Shown here: positions 24,801-38,000 of the stretch, one piece after another | How positions within the stretch are numbered: position 1 is the stretch's first letter | Layout of the letters: every line of letters starts with the position of its first letter | DNA from: Euryodendron excelsum | Lineage: Eukaryota; Streptophyta; Magnoliopsida; Ericales; Pentaphylacaceae | DNA length: 64,000 nucleotides | NCBI GenBank assembly: GCA_033060915.1 | Contig: CM065378.1 | Coordinates: 2,368,501 to 2,432,500 of the forward strand | Reading direction: 5' to 3' | Made by a program: the position numbers and the translations under genes | Notes under the pieces: model-generated | Seen by the model: the letters and a program-made list of their open reading frames with translations, nothing else | Told to the model about the DNA's origin: nothing | Database searches by the model: none

Positions 24801-27800
24801 AGGGGAATGGGTTAGGGTTGAGTTGGAATCAATAGGTTAAGGCTTTGGGGTTGCCTAGGGTTATGAACTGTAACCCAAGGATAGTAACTTTGGGGAAAAG
24901 AAAAGGACAAAGGAGAACAACACAGCTCTACTAAATCCAAAGAAAAATAAATACTTAATCACTTATCAAATTAGATTTTATTATTTTGATCGAATTACAA
25001 AAATTTCTAGTATTACAGTGGCATTATATAACTATAGAATTAAAGGGGAAAATAGTAAATAAAAAAATAGAAATATAAAAATTTATCAAAAATAAATAAA
25101 TTTCCCTGTGCCCTGGTCTTATCGATGCCTGTAACGGCTGTATTGGCCAATACGGGCTGATACAGTTCTGTATAGGTACTGTATTGACTTGCATTGATGG
25201 ATTTGGCTGTGATTTTATTTATCAACGATATTTTACCCAGTATATGTATCAAAGGCCTAAAAAATTTATACGTATTGACTGATATTCAGCAGCATGGGTA
25301 ACATGTTGAGAAGGAAATGTAATTTGATGTTGCTGGACTGATGAAAAAAGCAAGAACCAATGCAACGATCAAGAAGGGAAGTTCAAGAAAAGGAAGAGAA
25401 CACAGCTGGATTTTCAGTTCCTGATTACAATAAGGATGTATGTGACTTGTACAGGGTTCCAACCATTCAGTTTGTCATTCCAACTAAATTTAATGGAAGG
25501 ATGAAAGTTCCTAAGAAGCACGGATACGGACACGAGTGTCGGACAGGCCAACACGGTAATTTTCAAAAATGCAGCACACGATACGACAGAGACATGGCAA
25601 AAGAATATATTTTTATATTTTCTATATGTCATATATACAAATATTTTTTAAAAAAAAAAAGTGAAAAATATACAAAGATAACACAAATTAAAATTAAAAA
25701 ATAACATATTCACTACTTAAACAGCAAGAAATCATTCACAATCAGTCAATTACATTCCATAAAAAATGATAAAGTAAACAAACACATCAACAACAAAAAA
25801 GTTGTTCCAAACAATACATAAGACTATAAAGTCATAAACTACCCAAAACATTAAAACGTCATTACCCTTTATCAACCATCCTTCATCGTCTAACATGAAA
25901 TCTATAAAAAACACACTAAACAAATTAACCACCAGTATTAGTAGCATACATGTTCTTTTTCGATCCAACAAACTAGGGGTTTCTCTGTCTCTCTCATGAT
26001 TGATTGATTTGGTTTGACAAAGATCTGACCCATTTTCAGATTGTAAAGTTTTCTTAGTTACAAAATGAACCGTATTTTTTTAGTTTTATTATATATAGTA
26101 GAGCCCTCACCGTGTCTCTAAAGTGTCCAAAATAGGATATGCGTATCCAAAACGTGTATGTGGAGTGTCCGATTTAAAAAATAATAATAATAAATCGGAC
26201 ACGTAAGATAGAGCGTCCGACATGCGTCCAATGTGTGTCTGATGCGTATCCAATACAAGTACTGCTCCTCCAACGTGGAGGGTCCATGCTTCCTAGGATG
26301 AAAAAGTTAAGACTCTTTGGTTTTCTCTGTGTAGCTTCCAATGGATCAATTTGAAAAGATGCAAGTCCAAGATTTCAAGCTTCTCACACTTCAAAACTTG
26401 AGGACGAGTTTTTTCAGATATGGAGGAGAATGTTGCAGAGCATGAAAAGAGAAAGGGGCAAAACTTTTATATGGAGCACACTATGGATGTTCTTGACAGA
26501 TTCCATAATTTTTATTGGGTTTACGGTATCGAGGGCATTTTATAATTTAATAAATTGTCAGGCATGGCTATAGGGGTCATTCATGAGTCATTTTGTGGGT
26601 CAAATTATGTTTTGGGTCTCTCATATGGTTGTTATTACGTCTATAATATTCTAATTAGTCGAGTTAGTTTCTTATTTTTTCGAGTCATAGTCCTAATAGA
26701 ATTAGGTGAGCCAGCAGCCTATACTATGCAACTCTTTTATTACCAGAGTTGAGAATTTGAGAATTTGTCTCTTTCTTTGTGCAACCTTACCTTTGGAGTA
26801 ATTCGGTAAGTCTGGATGGGATTCCTAGACTTCTTCTTCTCTTCTGCTATGTTACTATTCACAACCCTACAGAAGTACTTTTTCAACCCCAAAACCCTAA
26901 CCTATTGATTGCCAATCAACCCTAACCCATTCCCCTACCTTTGGGCAGTTGCATTAACCCCTAAAATCTAAAATAGTGGTTGCCTAGAGAATTTCAGCAA
27001 CTAATTCTAGAAATCCTGCAAATAATTCTAGAAATCCTGCAAATAATTCTAGAAATTCTGTAATATGCCTGTTCAGAAATCACAATTAGTTCTAACCTTA
27101 CTCCTCTCCAAACCCTAAACTCTTTCTTCCCCTCTTGGAACCCCAATCCTTGAAACTTTCCATGACCAAACCCACCACAATTCCTACTGCAGGCAACCTT
27201 GGGCCCTAGTCTCCTAAAGTTATCTTACATCGCCCATCCTCTTGGGTTGTCGAAGGCAACCTTCTTGTCGCTGCAGGATTGTCTTCAGTTTTGTTGTATA
27301 TCTTTCATTCCAATAATAAACCACCCATCCTATATACCAAAAAAAAGGGACAATAAGAAAAAGAAATCCAATAGGAGCCTCTCCAAAGAGAGTTGAAATT
27401 TCCCTGTTGATTGCATAACCTGTTCCAACTGGTTTAAGAATGTGAGAATAGTTCTTTACAGTTCCTAAAAGCACCTGTTCCATCTGGTGGCGCCTTTGTG
27501 CTTAATGCAGTGTATTTGAAGGGAAGGAAACAGGTGTACTTTTGAGGATGTAGAGACGAAAATATGTAGGCTTAAGCTTTCATTGCTTCATATCTTTCTT
27601 TTTTGGCTTAAAGAGGATTTCTGTGACTACTATTTGTGTTTGAAAGATTTTATAAGGGAGCATAATTGTGGTGAAGAGGTGCAATTATTGTGCACATAAT
27701 GTGCAAAATGTTTCCACCTTTTTGCGCTTTTTACATAATTTAATTTACTTGTGTTAAAAAACAAAGTTGAATTTGGTTCACACTCAGAGGAGGCTTTCAA

Positions 27801-30800
27801 GTACCTAAGTTTCCTCCCTTTTTTTTTTTTCTTGGCAGGGCAGAATAAAGGTCACCACAATACAATTACATGATGATGCTCAGAAGTTTCAAATTCCTAG
27901 GTGATGGATACTCAAAATGAGAAATAAAGCCAAAAACAACAAAAATTTTGTCCAAAGATAATTTTTCTTTGTAAATTTTGTTGCTCCTTTCAATCCACAT
28001 AACCAAAATCAATTCTAAGGCACAATTTCTCTGACACTGAACCAGATCTAAAATCATAAGTAATGACTGAATCTCAGAAGGGGCAATTCGCAGACCATTT
28101 CAATTTTCTAGGGAGAGAAGATTTTTTCATTCAAATTTAATTTTTTGGTATCAAGAAAAGGACATGAGGACACAAATTTGCCTAATGATATTTCTCCAAC
28201 AGCTAATATTTTGCCTTTTCCTGCAAGATTTTAGTTTTCTCACAAAGAGTATACCAGCCACATACCAGTGGTTCTCTGCGAATTCCCCTCGCTCTAATAA
28301 TAATTCAAATACAACAGGAATAACAAAGAAAAGTAAACAATTCAACAAGAACAGCTATATGGGACTATGCCAGAAGAGACAATGCACACTCAAGTTATGA
28401 AGCCTTAGTTTCTGGTCAGTTTTATATATCTTTTCCTAGGTTTCATAGGTTCGGGGTATTTTAATAATTCTTAAAACATTCTAGACATGGGTCCCAAGAA
28501 GCATGGACTCGGACTCGGACAAGCGACATGGATACGACACGACATGGACATGCTGACACAATAATTTTCAAAATATGCAGGACATAACATAGTGAGGACA
28601 CGGCAAAATTATGTATTTTATATATATTTTATGTCATAGGTAAAAAAAATTTACCAAAAGAAATGCAAAATAACACTAATTAAAATTAAAAACCACCTAT
28701 AATATAGTTCAAACATCAATAGAGGTATAAAATCACATTGTTTTTAGCTTACAATTGGATTCCAAGAAGTTTTTTACGAACTTTTAATACGGGTGTCAAA
28801 GAGATGGAACATGTCCCCAAAGTGTTCAAAGCGTGTCCGTCTCCAAAAAAATTATAAAAAAATAGGACACGTCAGTGGAGTGTCGGACAAGTGTTGTGTC
28901 CGACATGGTGTTCGACACGGACAAAGCACATTCTTGGAAGTGTCCGTGCTTCTTCGCATGGGTCCATGGGGCCGAGTTTGGGTCTATTTAAATTACTGTG
29001 GTCAATGTCGGTTGTATTAATCAGAGTCTCTTAATTTCCAAATCAACTGTCTAAGTCTTACTAGAGTTAGGAGTCCTAAAATGCCAAGATATAGCTATGT
29101 ACTGCTTTCAATTCAGTAGAGGACATGTTTAAAATTTTTACTGAATTACTTGTGAAAAACATGTAACGTGGGCCTCTTTCTTCTTCTCTTCAACTTCCAA
29201 CAAAAGCCCTAAAATTCACCAACAGTTCAGGTTTGACCCATGTTCTACCCTTATAACTCGTCGTTCACAAGCCCAATAACAGCCACTACTACTATTCACA
29301 GGCACTGATGCAGCCAAAATAGAACTTTAAAACACTACCCCTTTGTTACAGCTTTAATGCCCTAAAAACGCATAATTTTTGTAGGCTCCCAACAACAATA
29401 AATTCAGTATAATCAGCCTGAAGGAGGCCCTTCAACACTGTCCTACATCAGGTTTGGTATCTTAGCTCGTAGGAGAGTATTTCCATCCATTTGTCCTACG
29501 TCAATGACTTACCCACAAAGGGCAAGAACTTAAGAGACTCCATAAAGACCATCAACATTGATGGACAGTAAGCTTTCATCATTTCGTGCAATAGATAATA
29601 AACCATTTAGCATAGACATGCATATAAAGACTCATCCATCATAATTCTATGACATTCAACAGCAGAAACATACATTAAAGTTGGACATACCTTGTATTTT
29701 GTGTGGTGAAGTCTGAGAACTCTCTCTTGGACGTTTATGAGATAGGCTTACATGATGACCGTTTGGGCTTCGATCCATGAATGGTAATAGATCCTAAAGT
29801 GGCAAAGATAATTTCCAAAGTCAGAATTCAGTTTCTGGAGATAAATTTTGAGTTCAAATTTCCAATTTATGAAGCTCATTAGAACATCTCCTGTACATCA
29901 GGAATAAAATATTAGCAAATTATTGGCAGCATAGATTTTCCTAACATGTACCTCCAGCAAACACTCTGGTTGAATCATTCCACGCCATAAGCGCATTTTC
30001 TGCCCTGTGATGGGATCAATGACAAGAATTACAGGAATAGAGTCCAATTTGTAATAGGTACAGACCTTCCTGCCCTCTTCAGTGTCATCAGATACCTATA
30101 TGCACAACAACCAGACAACCAACATCACTTATACAGAGTACATATACGAAATGGTTATCAAAACTAAAAGAAAGGTAAGATATTTTCTTTTTTTATTTTA
30201 TTTTTTGTCCATTGGAAATATTAAAACAAGAGCCCAATTTTATGTCACTGAGGCAGAGATATGGCTGCTTAAATCTAACTCTCCCCAAATCCCCCAGTGG
30301 CAGGAAAGTCATTGGTGAGATGAAGATCCAAAGTAATTTTTGATAGAAAAAGAGGTCGACTTCGAAAAGGGAAGAAAAGGAATTTCAAAGAGCTGGTTTT
30401 TTTAATAATTGTCATTTTTGTTGATGTTTAGTTTCCAAAAGAGGATATAAGGAATTCTGATTTTATTTAGTATGGGGGGTTGAGTTTTCTTCAAGTCGAC
30501 GTAATTCCCATATTACTATCACTTAGAGGCCAAGTATGCTTCAATCTTATATAAATCTATAATAGATGATTGAGAGGTTTCAGAGAGAATAAAACTCATA
30601 TTATATTTTCTTGCTTTAGTTCCTTAATTCTAGCTTCCCTAGGGTTTCTTTGAAGGCCATAACTCGTGGTATTCGAGTCGTAACACGCTGAAAATTGCAG
30701 ATCTCTAAGAAAGATCAGAGTTTTGCAGCTTGTCAGCCTTTGATCCGAGTTTATTCTGATTAACTTCCAAGCAAGCTACATCAGTTTGGTGTCAGAGCAA

Positions 30801-33800
30801 CAACATCCCAGCATTGATTTCTTCAATGTGGTAAACAGCGCAAACCAGGATGAAAAGATTCTAAGCCTAAGGTGAAAGGATCGAAAAACGTGAACACAAC
30901 ATTGGTAGTCTGAAGAATGAGACGCAAGATCTATGGAAAGAAAACAACAATCATTTTCAATAATTACAAGGTATGGTGATCACTCTTCTAAAGAGAATGT
31001 TTCCCAAAGACTATGAAAAGGCTCACCATGCAAGCCAACAAAACAAAATAGAGAAGACAATGTCCATAGTTGAGGCAGTTGTCAAAAAAGTACAAAAGAT
31101 GAGCCCAAATAAGATTTGAGGATGGTAAAATCCTAGAAGCAAGAGATGCAAATCTTTGTCCTCCAATTTGATTTTTTCATAATGTAAAAATAGAGTAATT
31201 CATATGCAAGAGTGAATTCCTCAATATCATCACTTTTGTTTCCCACCTAAGAAGCACGGATACGGACACAACATTTCAAAAAAATAAGGACATGGATACG
31301 GAGGGCACGCAGCAAAAACATATGTTAAACATATTTTATTTATTATGCATATGAACGTAAAATTCATAAATCACCAAAAACAATATGAAAACAACTAAAT
31401 ACTGTCACAATTATAATCCAACAACTAACAAGTTAAGGATTTGAATATTTGGATTTGGGTGTTTTAAAGTTTTGAAATTTATAAATTAGACTCCATTTAA
31501 AACTTTTAACAATAACATTTTAACCCCGCCATGTCCCAAAAAGTGTCTAACTAATGAACACGCATGTCCCCGATGTGTCCGAGAAGTGTCCACTAAAAAA
31601 AATATTAATAAAAATATTGGACACGCCAATCGTATCCAACATGGATACAGCACCCTAAACGGAATGTCCATACTTCCTAGCTTCCCACTAAGATGAGGAA
31701 ATCAAACAGATAAAACTAATTTCAATTCCAACATTCGGGGGTCAAACATCCAAAATTATTGTAATCTTCCATTACAAAACTCTAGGTGAAGTTTTCTACA
31801 ATGTAGAGGGAAATGTTGAGAGTAGAACAAAGGTTATTTTTGGTGGGCCTCTTCTCCAAAGTAATAGAACAAGAATTTCAAAGGGCTGGAGTTTTTATGC
31901 AATTATAATTAATGATAATAACAATTACTATTTCTGTTTAGGAAAGGCATATGTTTAGTTTTCAAAGGAGGTGATTTGATTTGATTCTGATTTTATTTAG
32001 TATGGGGGGTAGGTTATTCTTTAAGTCAAAGTAATTTCAATATTAGTATGGTTGAATCTTAAATAAATCTGTCATTAAGGATTGAGAGAATAAAATTCAG
32101 ATTATATTTTCTTGATTTAGTTCCTTAATTCTTGCTTCCCCAAGGTTTCTTTGAAGGCCATAGCTCGTGGTATTCGAGCCATTACATGCTGAAAATTGCA
32201 GATTTCTGAGCAAGATCAGATTTTTTGCAGCTTATTGCCTTTGAACCAATTTTATTTAGGTTAATTTCCAAGCAAGCCACATCAGTTTAGAATCAGAGCA
32301 ACAACATCCGAGCATCGATTTCTTCAAGATGGTAAACAGCACAGAATGTGATGAAAGATTCAGGCCCATGGTGGAAGGATCCAAAAACTAGAACACAACA
32401 TTGGTAGTCTAAAGAATGAGCTTGAAGATCTAGGGAAAGAAGATGATGACCAAATTTCAAAAGAGAATGTTTCCCGAAGACTATGAAGGCTCACCATGCA
32501 AGCCAGCGAAGTAAAATTGAGAAGACAGTTGATGTAGTTATCGACAAAACTACAAAAGATGAGACCAAAATCAGATTTGAGGATGTTGAAATCATAGAAC
32601 CAAGAGAAGCAAATCTTTGTGTCACAAAGCAAACCGAAAACATTGCTATATTCCAATTTGTTATTGTATACAAGCAGAATACAGTAATTTAGATATGAGG
32701 ATAAATTCCTCAATATCATCACCCAATCTTCCCATTAAGAGGAGGAAATGAAAGAGACGAAACCTAACTTCATTTCCAACATGGGGGCAAAGATTTCAAA
32801 GCATTGTGCTCCTCCATTACAAAACTCAAGGTTGAGTTTTCTCCAACGTGGAGAATTGATGAGATGGAGATCTAAGATTATTTTCGGCAGAAAAAGAGGT
32901 CTACTCTACTTTTCGAAAAGGTCACAACCACCAAATCAAATCAAATCGATGCCCTACATCCTCTTTTGGAAACTAAACATTTGTCTTTACCAAACAAAAA
33001 TAATTTCCATATTATTATTACTTAGGGGCCAAGGATGCTGGAACCTTATATAATCTGTTGTCATAGATGATTAAGGGTAGTTTTCCAGAAACTAAAATTC
33101 AGATTATATTTTCTTGCTTTAGTTCCTTAATACTTGCTTCCGTACAGTTTCTTTGGAGGCCATAGCTCATGGTATTCGAGCCGTTACATGTTGGAAATTG
33201 AAAATTTCTGAGCAAGATCTAATTTTTGCAGCTTTTTGGCCTTTGATCCAAGTTTATTCAGGTTAACTTCCAAGCAAGCTACATCACTGGGCTGCCACTT
33301 TTCTCTGACTCCCACCATAAAACCTTTAAATCGAAAGATCAATTTCGAACTGGAGACACAGTAGTTGGTATTTGAACGGATAATACTGGGTCAAATGCTG
33401 GAACTACAAAATATATCAGGAAATTTGTCAAAAGGGTACAACTCGTCCAGTAGTTAACAGCACTCAAATAAGTCCCAGCATCCCTACAAGGTAGCAGATG
33501 CAGATGGTGGGAGTGATGGCAAATGAGACACAGCATACTAGCTGCAGCTGCACGTGGTTCGGATTTTCGTATGTTCTCCTCTTTTTTTTTTCCGGTGGAG
33601 GCAGCAGCAAATGAAACAGAGCATTTTAGTTCTCTCTCTTGCACACGAACTTAGGATGTTCCCAATTAGCACAGTATGGGTCAAGTCTTATTTTCAGTTT
33701 TCCTTGCGTTAAATTGTTAGTAGGCCTCTGATTTAGTTTTAAATTAGTTTTTATCTATGTTTTCTTGCAATTCATTATGTGACGAAATGATTCCTATTTA

Positions 33801-35036
33801 TCAGAAAACTTTAATTCTTATATTTAATCAATTCAACATGTTGGGAAATCCACAATTCATAAGCCAGCACTGTAGTATTATGCTAAGTTGCATTAATGGG
33901 CCATTTATGTTGTCTTCCTTTTTTTTCCCCCTCCATACGTAGATATTACACCTACAGTACGCAAGTCTGTACCTCCCTCTAAAAAAATGTCAGGGAAGTA
34001 CGAAATTTTTAGAAGAAAAAGTTTAAACCAATGACAACATTCTAAAGCCTACATATGATGCATGGAAACAGGAAGAAATATCATTTAGCAACAAAACCAA
34101 ATGACTATTGAACTATATAACAAACTCAAATACCCTGGCACACTTAAGAAGCTGAGAAATGCACATTTCCCTCTTCAGAGAGAGAGAGAGAGAGAGAAAA
34201 CAAACAGACAAACACACACATGCAAAAGCATGCATGTGCATGCAGACACAAAAAGAACAAAACAAAAAAGCACTTTTACTCAACTCCTTCCATAAGAAGG
34301 GTACTCTATAGAGTAAAAATAAACACAATAGCATATATGGTTTAACAAATAATAATTCAACAATGGTTCATATTATTGGCTCATACCAAGAAGTATTACC
34401 TGATATGTATTTATATCTAGAAGGTTCTCTCATCTAAATTTAGTCACATACAGAGCACTCAAAATAGGTTGCGTTCATAAGTATCTTTCCCACATTTTCA
34501 ATTAAGATATGTAAAGATTCTTCTAGAACTTTTTTCTAGATATTGAATTCATCATTTTTTATCACACGTATCACCATAACAGAATCATATTCAGGACCAA
34601 CAATGCCATGACCACATATAACATTAAATCCTAATTGGAACACCATGAGCATGCTGAAATATAACAGCAAAAAAAAAATAGCCCTCAGTGACCAAGCCCA
34701 GATTAGATTTTGAAAGGAAAGAAAAACCTCTGAGAGGAAATATCACAAGCATGAATTTTTAGAGAGACCAAGCCCAGATTAGATTTTGAAAGGAAAGAAA
34801 AACCTCTAAGAGGAAATATCACAAGCATGAATTTTTAGAGAGAAAAAAAACAACTGATGCAAAAACCAATTTTCAATACTAGCATGAATCTCATGATACA
34901 AACCTGCCAAAAGATGAAATTAGAACCAATAGTTTGAGCAACAGCTTCATTTGCCCAGGTGTCACGGTTGAGCTTCACACAGCATAAAATACAAAAAATG
35001 AGTCAAGACTCCAAAAGAGCAAAAACAGAAGGGTCA

Positions 35037-35075
<39 letters not shown>

Positions 35076-38000
35076 CACTGTACCATATGCGAGCTGAATT
35101 CCCTGGTGGATTGCACGTTTACAAGGAACCATTTGTCCTGGATTTTAGCAGCATCTTTTGCCTGCAAATTTGGTACACCAGCAACCAAGGAAAGCATAAA
35201 AATCAAATTGGTAGATGCATTAACATTGAATGTTTTAGTATATCAGCCCCTCAGTGTCAACTAAGAGGAGGATTCTACATAGAGACAGGACAAAACATCC
35301 TTCAAACAAGAAAAACTGAAGAAACAGGAAACCTGAAAGGCACAAATAAAATTCGTCTCCACAACCAACAACCAAACACCACCACCAGAGAACATAGAAA
35401 GGCTATTTCCAGGCGGCCTCACCGGCTTACCTAGGAACGCAGTTTCTCATCAAATTTGCATCCCGCCAAGGCCCAAGATTTTTCTCGGTCAACAGCCTCA
35501 GCACACCAATTAAATGGCATGGCAATGAGCAAGACATTGTGTGGAAAAATCTGGTGGAGTGCAATGAAGAGCAGAATAACAGAAAGAGCAAGAAAAGCAC
35601 TTCTCAAAGTGCCTTCACTAGATTTCAATGCATTTTCCTCAGTCTAAATCTCTGGGAAGTTTGTAGTTGCGCTAATTGCACCTGAACCTCATTCCACCAC
35701 TATGTCGTTCACCTGAACCTCTTCAACTATTCTAGTAAACCCAACTTATATGCCTCATAACAGTGCCATCCTCAAAATGAATTCTAATTTCCAATCTATT
35801 ATGTGTTAATTTAAATAGTAACGCCTTCTTCCACATTCAAGTTTCACCATCAGTTCTTGGCACTTTTTTGTACTCCTCTTTCCTCCTGCCCGTCACTGTC
35901 AAGAAACAGTATATCATTGTATTTGCACATTGCATAACACCATACTAGAACATTGCATGACATTTAAATACTCACATATTCCCTCCTAACAAGGAAAAGT
36001 TTATTTGACTATTGCTAGATCCTTTTTGAAAGTTATCACTTGTTCATCTCTCTTTCTATAGCATGTATGCAAGATATTATTTATACATCTTCCCAAGTAC
36101 TGAGATTGGATCCCAACATTATTCCCCTCTCTAAATCAGTCCCATAGTACTCTTCTATTTCTTCAATATAAGCCCACATCCTTTAATCCTACAATATCCT
36201 CCCCACATGGCCAATTTAAGTCTCCCCAAAACTAGTCCATCCATATCTTCTTAAGTATTACACAACCTATGAAGCATGGGCACTTCTAAGAAGCTTTTGT
36301 GTCCATGTTAGACACGACATTCATCGAACACTCCCCAACACGTGTTGGACACATGTCCAAACTTGTCCAATTATTTTATAAGTTTTTAAAATCTGGACAC
36401 ACTTTAAACACTTGGAAGACACACATGTCCATCATTTGAATACACATGAAACACATAATTTACACATAATTTGATGTTCAAGTTATGAAATACATGGTTA
36501 TTAATTTTAATTATGACACTTTTTTCATTATCTTTGAATTAAATATTGTCATATATAACATATAAAATATATAGTTTATATATTTTTGTCGTATCCCCAT
36601 TGTGTTGTGTCCTATCTTTTTTGAAAATCATTGTTTCCGCATGTCCATGTCTATCTATGTTTGTGTCATGTGTCCGTGCTCTTTAGTGCACAACACATCC
36701 ATCCAATTCTTGTTGATGACCCTTCTTGCAAGACCAGTTTCCAAAGAATAGGGGGGCTGAGGCAACATATCTGACCAACTAGGAAAACACATTTTAAGTA
36801 TCCGATACGGTCCATTTGATTTCATGTCCTTGAAATAGTATACAAGATCTCTAATCAAGTTATAATCTGGAGGAAAAAACAGAAATAAATAAATAAATGA
36901 GTTTCGAGGAACTTGTCCTAAAGCCTATCTTGCCAAGATCATAACAAAAGCCTATGCTAGTACACAAATAACCAGTACTGCCAAGAATATGACCAATTCA
37001 CTTGGTTATGGCAATTTAGCTGAAAGTATTACATTTTACAAACAAGAAAGTAGGCGGGAAGATACCTATTAAAAAAAAGGTAGGCAGGAGGTTTCTAATA
37101 AGCAAAGTCCATTACCTTTTCAAAGGGCCCATGGTGCATCAGAGCAAAAGGAGGACGATACAAAGAGGCAAGATTATCTCGAGAATTATCAGTAGTAGAT
37201 GTGGTGCCTTGGTCTGATTCCCAAATCCCTGAACGTTTTATTTCTTCATTAAAATTGCGGAACGGAACTACTGAATGAGCTTCATGTGATGGATGTGCCA
37301 TCCTTGATCTGAAGTGAAAAAGATATAAGGAAACAAATACCATTTATAAGCAATATAATGAACTAATAGATCTAACACAGGCACACAACAACAAAAAGGG
37401 AGTTGCCCATTATGCCATCAAAGATAGGATCATGCAGACTCACCAATAGTGCACAGTAAGTGAATGAGAAGTAGGGATGTAAATCAGGCCCATGGGTGGC
37501 CCAAGCTCAGCCCTAGCCCGGCCCCCCTGGGGTGGGCCTCTGCCTTCCATTAGGTAGCCCGGCCCAACCAAAGCCCCAACGGTCAAATTTTTAAAATTCC
37601 CCCCATCCTAACACCTCCCCCCCCCCCCCCCCCTCTTCTCTCTCTCTCTCTCCTTCACAAATCACACTAAACCCTTATCTCTCTCTCAACCTTTCCATTG
37701 CATTGCGGATTGCTCCCACTTAGCATGAAGTTTCAAGTAAAGCATCACTTGCATACCACCTCAACTACCAAAAGTGCTCAACCACCATTTGTTGCATCAC
37801 ATTTGGTAACATTTATTTTGTATTTATTTGTAATTGCTTATTCTTTTACATTATATTATTTTTTTATTTATACAATTCAGCAAAAATATGGATCCTATAG
37901 AACATATGCATATATGTGCATCTGCATCCACACAACACAGTACTCTTGAATCAAGTGGTTCACAAGAAGCTGCATCATCATCTAAGGCATGTAGTTCTAA

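Noticed and set aside
36655..36858. 67-codon minus-strand frame with gene-like composition
   Set aside because: It runs into the right end of the transposon at 36267-36686, and no family or splice continuation could be found.
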